Of a stretch of 15,549 nucleotides of DNA, positions 1-8,597 are shown one piece after another. The DNA is from an uncultured Muribaculaceae bacterium. GTDB taxonomy: Bacteria; Bacteroidota; Bacteroidia; Bacteroidales; Muribaculaceae. The notes beneath the pieces were generated by a model that saw only the letters and a list, made by a program, of their open reading frames with translations, was not told the DNA's origin and did not search any database. Made by a program: the position numbers and the translations under genes. The stretch is taken from contig CAMWUM010000012.1 of the NCBI GenBank assembly GCA_947177435.1, positions 1 through 15,549 of the forward strand, in the 5' to 3' direction. The first letter of the stretch is position 1, and each line of letters begins with the position of its first letter.

Positions 1-1
1 C

Positions 2-1183
2 AATAGCGGCATGTGGTGCTGCGTGGGCACGGGCATGGAAAACCACGGAAAGTACGGCCAGTTCGTTTACACCCACTCTGGTAAGGATACTCTCGAGGTC
101 AACCTCTTCGTGCCCTCCGAACTCGACTGGGATGGACTGAAAGTGCGCCAGGAGGCAGACATATTCGCCGACGGCGCCTCTACGCTCACCTTCTCGGGCA
201 ATGCTAAGAAACTGACACTCAGCCTGCGCCGCCCATATTGGGCCGAGAGCTACAACGTCACTGTCAACGGCAAGCCCGCTGAGGCCGAGGTAGGCACGGA
301 CGGCTACGTCAACATCACCCGCAAGTGGAAGAAGGGCGACGTGGTCAAGATTGAGATGCCGATGGCTTTCCGTCTTGAAGAACTGCCCAACGTGCCCAAT
401 TTCGTGGCCGTTATGCGCGGTCCGATTGTGATGGCCGCCCGCGTTGGCACCGAAGGCCTTGACGGCCTCGTGGCCGGCGATGGCCGCTGGGGCCACATTG
501 CCCACGGCCCCCTGGTGCCCCTCAACGAGACGCCGATGCTGATTGGCGACCGTGACGCTATCGTCAAGAAACTCAACGAGATGCCGCAGGTTGGTGCGTC
601 GAAGTACGACGCTTCTGCCCTCTTCGACGGCAAGGAGATTGTGCTTGAGCCGTTTGCCGGCGTGCATGATTGCCGCTATATGATGTACTGGCTGGCTATG
701 ACCCCCGCCCAGTGGGAGGAGCGCCAGGCTGCCCTGGCCGCTGCCGAGGCTGAGCGCCTGCGCATCGACGCCCTCACAATCGATGCCGTCAACTATGGCG
801 AGCAGCAGCCCGAGGTCGACCACCACACCAAGTCGGAGCGCTCGGTGACGGGCGTATGGCAGGGACAGTCGTACCGCCATGCCGAGGGTGGCTGGTGGAG
901 CAGCGAGCTCGAGACCAAAGGCAACGAGAACGTGGCGCTTATGGCCCGCTACTGGGGCGACGAGAACGGTGCCCGCAAGTTTGACATCTATATCGACGAT
1001 CAGCTCATCGCCGAGTGCGACAACGCCCACCTCATCGGCCGCGGCGAGTTTGTCGACGTGGCTTACGAGGTGCCCGCCGAACTGGTCAAAGGCAAGGATA
1101 TCGTCACCGTCAAGTTTGTGGCCAAGGACGGCAACATCGCCGGTGGCTGCTATATGTTAAGGCTTATCAAAAACGAAAAGTAA
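2..1183 (+). CDS. GH127/GH146-type beta-L-arabinofuranosidase, C-terminal part (5' end outside window)
   Basis: This reading frame is open from the left edge, so the N-terminal catalytic half is missing from the window. The visible part opens with the WCCVGTGMENH motif. In characterised GH127 enzymes (HypBA1) the equivalent adjacent cysteines are the nucleophile and a zinc ligand; here they are codons 17-19 and 20-22. After the end of the (alpha/alpha)6 barrel come beta-rich accessory domains: a segment with a FAGVHDCRYMMYW motif (DUF4986-like, about nt 640-720) and a terminal beta-sandwich with GVWQGQSYRHAEGGWW (about nt 855-1175, DUF6805-like). The family removes L-arabinofuranose from plant glycans or glycoproteins, in the periplasm or at the cell surface. 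The next gene's ATG directly follows the TAA, so the two are co-transcribed. The family call is strong. The choice between GH127 and GH146, and the exact linkage, cannot be made from this fragment. Confidence 0.9.
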   Translation, partial: NSGMWCCVGTGMENHGKYGQFVYTHSGKDTLEVNLFVPSELDWDGLKVRQEADIFADGASTLTFSGNAKKLTLSLRRPYWAESYNVTVNGKPAEAEVGTDGYVNITRKWKKGDVVKIEMPMAFRLEELPNVPNFVAVMRGPIVMAARVGTEGLDGLVAGDGRWGHIAHGPLVPLNETPMLIGDRDAIVKKLNEMPQVGASKYDASALFDGKEIVLEPFAGVHDCRYMMYWLAMTPAQWEERQAALAAAEAERLRIDALTIDAVNYGEQQPEVDHHTKSERSVTGVWQGQSYRHAEGGWWSSELETKGNENVALMARYWGDENGARKFDIYIDDQLIAECDNAHLIGRGEFVDVAYEVPAELVKGKDIVTVKFVAKDGNIAGGCYMLRLIKNEK

Positions 1184-2539
1184 ATGAAAATCAGAAATAT
1201 CGCCATGGCCATGGGCGCCTTCGCGCTCGTGGCCACGGCCCAAAACCCCATCGTACAGACTAAGTGCACGCCTGACCCCGCGCCTTACGTGCACGGCGAC
1301 ACTGTTTATGTTTTCACTGGCCATGACGAGGAGGATGCGGAATACTTCTCGATGAAGGATTGGCAGGTGTACGCCACCACCGATATGGTCAACTGGACAT
1401 ATCTGGGCACGCCGATGAGTACGGCCACGTTCAAGTGGGCCAAGCAGGGCGACAATGCCTGGGCCTCGCAGGCCATCGAGCGCAACGGCAAGTGGTACTG
1501 GTACATCTGCGCCGAGGATACCACATGCGGCCTCCACGGCATCGGCGTGGGCGTGGCCGACAATCCCGCCGGCCCGTACGTCGACCCCATCGGCAAGCCG
1601 CTCGTGCCAGGCAATTGGGGCTTCATCGACCCCTCGGTGTTTATCGACGACGACGGCCAGGCTTACCTCTTCTGGGGCAACAACGGGCTGTGGTACTGCA
1701 AGCTTAACGAGGATATGATTTCGCTCGGCTCCGACGTCATCCCTGTCGAAAACCTTGCGGACGAGAAGGCCTTCGGCCCCAACGTGATGAAGATGGATTA
1801 CCAGCTGCACAAGCGCGTGATGAAGACCGGCTATGAGGAAGGCCCGTGGGTGTTTAAGCGCAATGGCCTGTATTACTTGGTGTATGCCGCAGGCGGTGTG
1901 CCCGAGCACATGGCTTACAGCACTTCCAAGAGCATCCACGGCCCCTGGAAATACCGCGGGCGCGTTATGGATGAGTCCACATCGTTTACCATCCACGGCG
2001 GCAGCATCGAGTTTGCCGGTCGCGACTTTATGTTCTACCATACGGCCGACCTGCCCAACGGCGGCGGCTTCCGCCGTTCGTCGGCAGTCGAGGAGTTTAA
2101 GTGGAACCCTGACGGCACCATGCCCCTCATCCCTATGACCCGCGAAGGCGTGAAGACACCCGTGCGCAACCTAAACCCCTACCAGCGCGTCGAGGCTGAG
2201 ACCATGGCCGACAGCTATGGCTTGCAGACCGATCGCCTGGCCGGCCATGAGCATTACGTGACGAGCATCCACAATGGCGATTGGCTCAAGCTGCGCAGCG
2301 TGGATTTCGGCAAAGGCGCAAGCAAGGTCAAGGCTCGTTGCCGCGGCATTCGTCCGGGCAGCATCCAGATTCGCGTTGACGGTAAGGTGGCCGGTGAGGT
2401 GCAGGTCAATCCGCAGTCGTATGACTGGCAGGAGTTTGAGGCACCCGTTCAGGGTCTCGAAGGCGTCCACGACATGGTATTCATCTTCCGCGGCGCCGAC
2501 GGCGAGCTTTTCGAGTTTGACAGTTGGATAATGGAATAA
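1184..2539 (+). CDS. GH43 glycoside hydrolase with C-terminal CBM6 (arabinofuranosidase/xylosidase type)
   Basis: A 451-residue secreted enzyme. It has a signal peptide (about residues 1-19, ending ALVATA), a five-bladed beta-propeller GH43 domain (about 25-320) and a CBM6 beta-sandwich (about 335-450, starting YQRVEAETMA and ending FEFDSWIME). The three GH43 acidic residues are visible: the general base D31 in CTPDPAPY, the pKa modulator D149 in GFIDPSVFIDDDG, and the general acid E219 in YEEGPWVFKRNGLYYLVYA. Such CBM6-bearing enzymes usually remove arabinofuranosyl side chains from arabinoxylan or cleave xylosides. The substrate is an inference from family and neighbours, and the GH43 subfamily was not determined. 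The ATG abuts the upstream stop codon and the next gene starts 1 nt after this TAA, so it sits in the middle of the operon. No missing catalytic residue or frame disruption is seen. Confidence 0.92.
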   Translation: MKIRNIAMAMGAFALVATAQNPIVQTKCTPDPAPYVHGDTVYVFTGHDEEDAEYFSMKDWQVYATTDMVNWTYLGTPMSTATFKWAKQGDNAWASQAIERNGKWYWYICAEDTTCGLHGIGVGVADNPAGPYVDPIGKPLVPGNWGFIDPSVFIDDDGQAYLFWGNNGLWYCKLNEDMISLGSDVIPVENLADEKAFGPNVMKMDYQLHKRVMKTGYEEGPWVFKRNGLYYLVYAAGGVPEHMAYSTSKSIHGPWKYRGRVMDESTSFTIHGGSIEFAGRDFMFYHTADLPNGGGFRRSSAVEEFKWNPDGTMPLIPMTREGVKTPVRNLNPYQRVEAETMADSYGLQTDRLAGHEHYVTSIHNGDWLKLRSVDFGKGASKVKARCRGIRPGSIQIRVDGKVAGEVQVNPQSYDWQEFEAPVQGLEGVHDMVFIFRGADGELFEFDSWIME

Positions 2540-2540
2540 T

Positions 2541-5084
2541 ATGAAGAAAATTGCCGTTGCCCTTGCGATGCTGCCGTTGGTGGCCTGGGCTCAGGATATG
2601 CCATATAAGGACGTGGCACTCAGCCCCGAAGAGCGCGCCGCCGACCTCGTGGGACGGCTCACGCTCGACGAGAAGATACTACTGATGATGGACCATAGCC
2701 CGGCCATCGACCGACTGGGCATACCGGAGTACAACTGGTGGAACGAAGCTCTGCACGGCGTGGGCCGCGCGGGCCTCGCCACGGTGTTTCCGCAGTGCAT
2801 CGGCATGGCTGCCACGTTCAATGATTCGCTTGTCTACCGGGCGTTTGACGTGGTAAGCACGGAGGCCAGGGCCAAGTATAACGAAAGCCGACGCCATGGC
2901 AGTCACGGGCGTTACCAGGGCCTGTCGTTCTGGACGCCTAACGTCAATATCTTCCGCGACCCGCGATGGGGCAGGGGACAGGAGACTTACGGTGAAGACC
3001 CGTACCTGACCTCGCGCATGGGCGTGGCTGTGGTGCGCGGCTTGCAAGGGCCCGACTCGGCACGCTACGTCAAGACGCTGGCCGGCGCCAAGCATTACGC
3101 CGTGCACAGCGGCCCGGAGTGGAACCGCCATACGTTTGACGCTCGCGACATCGACCCTCGCGATCTGTGGGAAACGTACTTGCCATCGTTTGAGGCGCTT
3201 GTCGACGCGGGCGTGTGGCAGGTGATGTGCGCCTACAACCGCTTTGAGGGCGAGCCCTGCTGCAGCAACAAGCGCCTGCTTACGCAGATACTGCGCAATC
3301 AGTGGGGCTACGACCGCATCATAGTCACCGACTGCTGGGCGGTGTCGGATTTCCACCTCGACTATGGCCACCTTACCCATGCTACTGAGGCGGACGCCAG
3401 CGCCGATGCCGTAGCGTCGGGCACTGACCTCGAATGCGGTTCAAATTTCTACGGCCTGCGCCAGGCCTACGATGCCGGATTGATAACCGAAGAGGCTATC
3501 GACCAGGCCGTCAAGCGTCTGCTTGTGGCTCGGTTCAGCCTTGGCGAGATTGACGACGACCCCGCCTCGCCGTGGGCGCAGATTCCGTATTCGGTGGTTG
3601 ACAGTCCTGAGCATAGGCAACTCGCTCTCGACATGGCTCGCCAGTCGATGGTGCTTCTCAAAAACGACGGCATCCTGCCGCTTTCGCCCTCGGCCAAGTG
3701 CATCGTGATGGGTCCCAACGCGGCCGACTCGGTGATGCAGTGGGGTAACTACAACGGCCATCCCTCGCACACCGTCACCATTCTTGAGGGTCTGCGCGCC
3801 ATCGGCGGCGAGGGCATTCCCTACAAGCGCGCATGCGACCTGGTGGTAAATCACAACGCCGAGTCGCGTTTTGGCGAGTTCACGTCGGCCTCGGGCCAAG
3901 GCATGGCCGCCCGCTACTGGAACACTCCCAGCCCCAAGGGCAAACCCGTGGCTGAGGACGTGCTAACCATACCCGCGAAGTTTACCACTCGTGGCGCCAC
4001 GGTCTACGCTCCCGGCGTTAATCTTACTGATTTTTCGGCCATTTACGAAGGTACGTTTGTGCCTCAGGAGGATGGCCTGTATGAGTTCACGCTTAATGCC
4101 GACAAGCGCAGCGAGGTGTATGTCAGCATCAACGGAGAGTCGGTTATCGCTGACTCTGTTGTCACTAATGTACACTATTTTGGGCACATCCATTCCTACA
4201 AGTTTGAGGCCAAGGCCGGACAGCCTTACGCCTTTGAGATTGAGTTCAGGCACGGGCCGAAAGAGAACGCTGACCTGAGTTTCGACCTGCTGCGCATCAG
4301 CGATTACGATTGCGACCCGGGCGATGCCGACGTTGTGATTTTCGTTGGCGGCATTTCTCCCGGCCTCGAGGGCGAGGAGATGCCCGTGGACATGCCCGGA
4401 TTCCGAGGCGGCGACCGCGAGACCATCGAACTGCCGGCGCTCCAGCGCGATATGCTCCGCAGCCTGCGCGAGCAGGGCAAGAAGGTGGTGTTTGTCAACT
4501 GCTCCGGTTCGGCCGTGGCGCTTGAGCCCGAGGATTCGCTGTGCAACGCCATCCTGCAAGCCTGGTATCCCGGCCAGGCAGGCGGCCAGGCTGTGGCCGA
4601 GGTGCTTTATGGCGAATATAACCCAGGTGGACGCCTTCCCGTTACGTTCTACCGCAACGACGCCCAACTGCCTGATTTCCAAGATTACAGCATGGAAGGC
4701 CGTACCTACCGCTATATGACCGAGGCGCCCCTCTATCCGTTTGGCTACGGCCTGAGTTACACCACATTCGGCTATTCCGACCTCAAGGCAGAGCCCACGG
4801 ACGATGGCTACCGCCTGACCGTAACGGTCACCAACACCGGTGACCGCGACGGCGACGAAGTGGTTCAACTCTATGCCGAATCAAACGAAAAAGGCATCCT
4901 TCCCCGCAAACTCGTAGGCTTCCACCGCATCCACCTTTCTGCCGGCGACTCAGCCGAAGTAACCTTCGACCTCCCCGCCTCGGCACTCCGCACCTACGAC
5001 TACGCCGCCGGCTCCCTCGACCTCGTCCCCGCCACCTACCAAGTAAGCTGCGGCACCTCCTCTGCCACCCTCTCCGTGAAATAG
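2541..5084 (+). CDS. GH3 beta-xylosidase/alpha-L-arabinofuranosidase-like enzyme with PA14 insertion
   Basis: An 847-residue secreted GH3 enzyme. The signal peptide covers about residues 1-17 (LPLVAWA then Q). The (beta/alpha)8 domain spans about 25-340, with WWNEALHGV, GRGQETYGEDPYL, the substrate-binding KH pair at 184-185, and the nucleophile D264 in IVTDCWAVSDF. The alpha/beta GH3 C-terminal domain begins about 365 and is split by a PA14 beta-sandwich (about 443-586). It then resumes with the SPGLEGEEMP loop, which should carry the acid/base glutamate. A fibronectin-III-like domain (about 755-845) closes the protein. The WWNEALHGV and GEDPYL signatures resemble the Prevotella Xyl3 and plant BXL groups, so it probably releases xylose (or arabinose) from the short products of its operon partners. 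It starts 1 nt after the GH43 stop codon. The last ~160 nt are strongly C-rich and G-poor compared with the rest of the gene. Confidence 0.92.
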   Translation: MKKIAVALAMLPLVAWAQDMPYKDVALSPEERAADLVGRLTLDEKILLMMDHSPAIDRLGIPEYNWWNEALHGVGRAGLATVFPQCIGMAATFNDSLVYRAFDVVSTEARAKYNESRRHGSHGRYQGLSFWTPNVNIFRDPRWGRGQETYGEDPYLTSRMGVAVVRGLQGPDSARYVKTLAGAKHYAVHSGPEWNRHTFDARDIDPRDLWETYLPSFEALVDAGVWQVMCAYNRFEGEPCCSNKRLLTQILRNQWGYDRIIVTDCWAVSDFHLDYGHLTHATEADASADAVASGTDLECGSNFYGLRQAYDAGLITEEAIDQAVKRLLVARFSLGEIDDDPASPWAQIPYSVVDSPEHRQLALDMARQSMVLLKNDGILPLSPSAKCIVMGPNAADSVMQWGNYNGHPSHTVTILEGLRAIGGEGIPYKRACDLVVNHNAESRFGEFTSASGQGMAARYWNTPSPKGKPVAEDVLTIPAKFTTRGATVYAPGVNLTDFSAIYEGTFVPQEDGLYEFTLNADKRSEVYVSINGESVIADSVVTNVHYFGHIHSYKFEAKAGQPYAFEIEFRHGPKENADLSFDLLRISDYDCDPGDADVVIFVGGISPGLEGEEMPVDMPGFRGGDRETIELPALQRDMLRSLREQGKKVVFVNCSGSAVALEPEDSLCNAILQAWYPGQAGGQAVAEVLYGEYNPGGRLPVTFYRNDAQLPDFQDYSMEGRTYRYMTEAPLYPFGYGLSYTTFGYSDLKAEPTDDGYRLTVTVTNTGDRDGDEVVQLYAESNEKGILPRKLVGFHRIHLSAGDSAEVTFDLPASALRTYDYAAGSLDLVPATYQVSCGTSSATLSVK

Positions 5085-5129
5085 CGGGTGCCGACGCCCT
5101 GTCGTTGAACTATTGGCGGGTGTGTGATG

Positions 5130-5161
5130 TTTTAAAATATGTAATTGTTTGATTAAAATTG
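5130..5161 (+). promoter_or_regulatory. Candidate promoter of the fimbrial operon
   Basis: The 90-nt gap between the GH3 gene and the fimbrial operon turns sharply AT-rich. A TTTT (5130-5133) and a TAAAATTG (5154-5161) are separated by 20 nt, the spacing of the Bacteroides TTTG/TAnnTTTG promoter, with one mismatch in each box. Transcription would start only about 5-10 nt before the ATG at 5175, which is unusually short. The position fits an operon start, but the match is imperfect. Confidence 0.3.
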
Positions 5162-5174
5162 CATATCTGATACA

Positions 5175-6503
5175 ATGCATACACACCCTGCTAAAATATC
5201 CTCGGGCACGAAACGAGCAACCGCCGCCAGGCGGTTTGCCGTCGTGGCCTTTTTGCTGGCCGTGTCGCTTGGTGCCCTCGCGCAGAGGGCTGTCGTGAGC
5301 GATACGGCCACAATTCATTTTACTCAGTCGCATTCTGACGTATTGCTGTCTATGCCCGGCAACCGCGCCGCGCTCGACAGCATTATCGGATTTATGCATC
5401 GCTACAATGATCCCGATTCGGGATACACGCTCCGCAGGGTGCATGTGATTGGCGGCGCCTCGCCTGAGGGCAGCGTGCGCATCAACGAGCGGCTGTCGCG
5501 CCGCCGTGCCGCCGGCATTTTCGACTATATCTCGCAGAGCGAGGAGTTGCCCGACTCTCTGACCACGTTTGAATTTCTGGGACGCGACTGGCACGGCCTC
5601 CGCAATCTGGTGATTCTCGATAAGCAGGTGCCCAACCGCGACGAGGTGCTGAGCGTGATCGACGCTGCGATCGCTGCCGGCCCTGACGATGCCGCAGCCT
5701 CGGACCGGGCTCTGGCCACTCTGCGCGCCATGAACGGCGGCACGCCGTACTGGTATATGTACACGCGTCTGTTCCCGGCACTTCGCGCCTCGACGCTGCT
5801 GGTCGAGTACACGGCCCCGATTCGGATAGTGCCCGAGCCCATTGAACTTGTCGATACTTTGGAATTTGACACCATCGTCCCCCATATCGTGATTGAAGAG
5901 ATGCCAGTTGATATCCCCGAGCAGTGCAGTCCGCTGTATATGTCGCTTAAAACCAATATGCTTTACGATGCTCTGGCGCTGCCATCGGTTGGCGCGGAGT
6001 TTTACGTGGGCAAGAACTGGTCTGTCGGTATTAACTGGACTTACGGTTGGTGGAGCAAGAACAGCAGCCACCGCTATTGGCGTGCCTATGGTGGCGACAT
6101 CAACGTGCGCCGTTGGTTTGGCCGCAAGGCTGAGGACAAGCCCCTGACCGGCCACCACCTGGGCATATATGCCGGAGTCGTAACCTACGACTTTGAGTTC
6201 GGTGGCAAGGGTTACATGGGCGGTCTGCCTCACCGCACGCTGTGGGATCGCTGCAACTACATGGGCGGTATTGAGTATGGCTACTCGCTGCCAATAGGTC
6301 GCAGGCTCAACATTGACTTTACTGTCGGCATAGGCTATCTCGGTGGCAAATACCTGGAATACAGGCCCGAGGGCAAACGATATGTGTGGGAAAAGACAGT
6401 GCGGCAGAATTGGTTCGGCCCCACCAAGGCTGAGGTGTCGCTCGTATGGCTTATAGGATGTGACAATTACAACCGCACCAGCAAGAAAGGAGGCAACCAA
6501 TGA
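5175..6503 (+). CDS. OmpA-like/DUF3575 outer-membrane protein of the fimbrial operon
   Basis: A 442-residue exported protein. The signal peptide has a long basic N-region (basic residues up to R20, hydrophobic about 21-36, cleavage near GALAQ). The first half contains an OmpA-like peptidoglycan-binding signature: GGASPEGS around residue 93-100, followed by INERLSRRRA. The second half (about 250-432) is a DUF3575 beta-barrel, recognised by SLKTNMLYDALALPSVG and alternating aromatic strands with many Tyr/Trp girdle residues (WTYGWWSK, YGGDINVRRWFG). In Bacteroidetes, DUF3575 genes commonly head operons of fimbrillin-type pili. An anchoring or assembly role at the outer membrane is likely but not demonstrated for this protein. 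The stop overlaps the next start (ATGA at 6500-6503), implying translational coupling. No other ATG precedes the signal peptide, so the start is well supported. Confidence 0.82.
   Translation: MHTHPAKISSGTKRATAARRFAVVAFLLAVSLGALAQRAVVSDTATIHFTQSHSDVLLSMPGNRAALDSIIGFMHRYNDPDSGYTLRRVHVIGGASPEGSVRINERLSRRRAAGIFDYISQSEELPDSLTTFEFLGRDWHGLRNLVILDKQVPNRDEVLSVIDAAIAAGPDDAAASDRALATLRAMNGGTPYWYMYTRLFPALRASTLLVEYTAPIRIVPEPIELVDTLEFDTIVPHIVIEEMPVDIPEQCSPLYMSLKTNMLYDALALPSVGAEFYVGKNWSVGINWTYGWWSKNSSHRYWRAYGGDINVRRWFGRKAEDKPLTGHHLGIYAGVVTYDFEFGGKGYMGGLPHRTLWDRCNYMGGIEYGYSLPIGRRLNIDFTVGIGYLGGKYLEYRPEGKRYVWEKTVRQNWFGPTKAEVSLVWLIGCDNYNRTSKKGGNQ
6488..6493 (+). promoter_or_regulatory. Consensus Shine-Dalgarno for the DUF5119 gene
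   Basis: A full AGGAGG lies 6 nt before the ATG at 6500, inside the 3' end of the preceding gene where it encodes Lys-Gly-Gly. The other genes here lack such a site, as is usual in Bacteroidetes. Together with the ATGA stop/start overlap it supports coupled re-initiation from this start. Confidence 0.5.
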
Positions 6504-7459
6504 AAACGCGCACACTATTTCCGGTATTGGTAGCGGGGCTGGCACTGACATCGTGCCGCCACAAAGACATAGACATGGAGCCCAACAACCGTTGCGAGAT
6601 CTACGTGGCGTTTGACTGGCAAAAGGCCCCCGACGCCAATCCGACGTCGATGATAGCGTACTTCTATCCCGTCAACGGAGGTGAGCCTCTCCTCTACACC
6701 TTCGCCGGACGCGACGGCGGACGCATCGGCATACCCTACGGAGGCTATGCCGGCATTGGCATCAACGGCGATTTTTCCGATTGGGCGGCCACGCGCCACA
6801 CCGAGGATCCCGACCATTTTGAGGTGTACACCCGCGATGCTGAAACCATGCAAGCCATGGGCATGCCATCGCGCGCGGTGCCTCGTGCCGCAGGCGCCGA
6901 GGACGAGCGAATGGCCAAGACTCCGGGCATGATGTGGAGTGGCCGCCGCGACGGCATCTCCATCGACGGCGAGAGCGACGGCAACGGCGTGCAGACCATC
7001 ACTTTCTACCCCGATGAGGCAGTGTGCTACTATACGGTCGACGTACTTGACATCAAGCATAGCGACTACCTGCGGGGCGCCGAAATCGACGCCACCCTCT
7101 CGGGTATGGCCGAGGGCTATCTGCATGGCAAGCGACGCTCCACCGACGTGTCGGTGACGATGCCCTTCACGCTTAAGCCTGGCGAGGGCGACACTTCGCT
7201 CAGCGGACAATTCCTCACATTCGGCGAGTGCGACACGGCCAAGCGCAGCCACTTGCTGACGGTATACGTGATACTCACCGACGGCACGAAATGGTACCAC
7301 GCCTTTGACGTGACCGACCAGGTAACAAACGCTCCTGATCCTCGCCACGTGCACATCGTGGTGCGAGGCCTCGACCTGCCCCAGCCCGTGTCCGGAGGCA
7401 GCGGCTTCAGGCCCGACGTCAACGAGTGGAACGACATAAACATAAATTTATCTATGTAG
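6500..7459 (+). CDS. DUF5119 lipoprotein, FimB/Mfa2-like fimbrial anchor candidate
   Basis: A 319-residue lipoprotein with signal peptide and lipobox LALTSC, lipidated Cys at residue 19. The mature protein has the DUF5119 pattern: an N-terminal beta-sandwich containing CEIYVAFDWQKAPDANP, MIAYFYPVNGG and IPYGGYAGIGING, then a second beta-rich half (about 165-310) ending in NEWNDININL. Proteins of this type occupy the Mfa2/FimB position in Bacteroidetes pilus operons, where they anchor the fibre to the outer membrane and limit its length. That role is inferred from architecture and gene order. It is translationally coupled to the DUF3575 gene by a 4-nt overlap and followed after 77 nt by the small fimbrillin. 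The AT-rich gap behind it marks a change to separately initiated translation. Confidence 0.8.
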   Translation: MKTRTLFPVLVAGLALTSCRHKDIDMEPNNRCEIYVAFDWQKAPDANPTSMIAYFYPVNGGEPLLYTFAGRDGGRIGIPYGGYAGIGINGDFSDWAATRHTEDPDHFEVYTRDAETMQAMGMPSRAVPRAAGAEDERMAKTPGMMWSGRRDGISIDGESDGNGVQTITFYPDEAVCYYTVDVLDIKHSDYLRGAEIDATLSGMAEGYLHGKRRSTDVSVTMPFTLKPGEGDTSLSGQFLTFGECDTAKRSHLLTVYVILTDGTKWYHAFDVTDQVTNAPDPRHVHIVVRGLDLPQPVSGGSGFRPDVNEWNDININLSM

Positions 7460-7536
7460 GCAAAAGCCAAAATCGACTGTCGTTTGTTTTATTAATAAAG
7501 ATTACAAAATTTTTACTATAAAAAACACACAAGATC
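7460..7536 (+). promoter_or_regulatory. AT-rich leader before the small fimbrillin gene
   Basis: A 77-nt very AT-rich gap contrasts with the GC-rich genes on both sides. It contains a TTTG at 7483-7486 and poor matches to a -7 box (TACAAAAT at 7503), so a promoter is possible but not clear. The run of A residues just before the ATG at 7537, with no Shine-Dalgarno, is typical of well-translated Bacteroidetes genes. High expression of the shaft subunit would fit. Confidence 0.35.
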
Positions 7537-8580
7537 ATGAAAACGTCAAAAGCACCGCTGATGATGGCTGCCATCGCCGCAATGGCCCTGGCGTCTTGCT
7601 CGCAGGACGAGCCCGTAAGCGTAAACCAGGGTAGAGCAATCGATTTCCGCTCGGCTATGGATTCACGCGCAACTGAAACCAACAACGCCAACCTTGCCTC
7701 GATAAAGGCAGCCGCCTTCATGGGCGACCAGCTCTTCTTCCCGGTTATGGATTTTGACAAGGGAAGTGACGGATTCTTCACTTCGGCCACCGAATACTAT
7801 TGGCCCGGTGATGATACCGAACTTTCGTTCTACGCATATTCGCCTGCGAATCCCGGCGGTACAGTCACTATCAACGCTGACGAAAAGACGATGACCGATT
7901 TCTCGCCTGCCACTGATTTGGCCGACCAGGTCGACTTCATCACCGCCAATGCCACCGGCAAGAAGAGCCTCAACGAGGCATCAGGCGTGCCTTTGACTTT
8001 CAACCACCAGCTGTCGCAGATCGAGGTGCGCGCCAAGAGCGACAATACCGTGTATACCTTTGCCATCAGTGGCGTACGCATCGGCGAGCCCGTATCCAAG
8101 GCATCGTATGACTTCGCCACCTCGGCATGGACTCCGGCCACTGACAAGGCCATCTATACCGATACTTACGACCAGGCTAAGACTCTGAGTTCTGACCCCG
8201 TATCAGTAATGGGCAACGGCGGCAACGCTATGCTTCTGCCTCAGCAGTTGGTCGCTTGGGATCCTCAGAACGACGCATCCAACTCACAGCAGGGCGCATA
8301 CCTGTCGGTATTGCTTAACGTAGCCACCGCCGAGACCGGCGTACAGGTTTACCCCTTCCCGTCTGACGGCCAGTGCCAGTGGGCTGCTATTCCTATCGAC
8401 ACCAAGTGGGAAGCCGGCAAGAAGTACATCTATACCCTTGACCTTACCCACGGCGCAGGCTATGTTGACCCCCACGATCCTGAACCTGGCACTCCCGTGC
8501 TTGGCGGCCCGATCAAATTCACCGTCGATGTCGTAGACTGGGTAGCTACCCCCTCTGCCCTGCCTATGCCCACCACGTAA
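7537..8580 (+). CDS. Fimbrillin family protein (Mfa-like), probable shaft subunit
   Basis: A 347-residue lipoprotein precursor with lipobox ALASC (Cys21). The mature region has the fimbrillin (Mfa_like_1) pattern: FDKGSDGFFTSATEYYWPGDD followed by FYAYSPANP, then LTFNHQLSQIEVRAKS, VMGNGGNAMLLPQQLVAW and a final W-AGKKYIYTLDL strand. An Arg-Ala-Thr at residues 44-46, after the FRSAMDSR stretch, marks where Bacteroidetes pilins are often cut by an Arg-specific protease to free the donor-strand groove; that cut is an inference here. In type V pili the subunit travels to the surface as a lipoprotein and polymerises by strand exchange. It is the smaller of the two fimbrillins and lies between the anchor and the tip candidate, so it is taken as the shaft. 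A hairpin follows it at 8598-8628. Confidence 0.85.
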   Translation: MKTSKAPLMMAAIAAMALASCSQDEPVSVNQGRAIDFRSAMDSRATETNNANLASIKAAAFMGDQLFFPVMDFDKGSDGFFTSATEYYWPGDDTELSFYAYSPANPGGTVTINADEKTMTDFSPATDLADQVDFITANATGKKSLNEASGVPLTFNHQLSQIEVRAKSDNTVYTFAISGVRIGEPVSKASYDFATSAWTPATDKAIYTDTYDQAKTLSSDPVSVMGNGGNAMLLPQQLVAWDPQNDASNSQQGAYLSVLLNVATAETGVQVYPFPSDGQCQWAAIPIDTKWEAGKKYIYTLDLTHGAGYVDPHDPEPGTPVLGGPIKFTVDVVDWVATPSALPMPTT

Positions 8581-8597
8581 ACGAAATTAACTAACCG

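Noticed and set aside
3963..4868. 301-codon minus-strand frame within the GH3 gene
   Set aside because: Antisense to the PA14 insertion and GH3 C-terminal domain; low-complexity composition and no domain.
5086..5099. Small hairpin GGGTG/CGCCC after the GH3 stop codon
   Set aside because: Only 5 bp with a wobble and no T-tract; too weak to call a terminator.
4950..6551. 533-codon open frame on the minus strand
   Set aside because: It lies antisense to the end of the GH3 gene and the whole DUF3575 gene, both of which have clear family motifs. Its translation has no recognisable domain; long antisense frames are common in GC-rich coding DNA.
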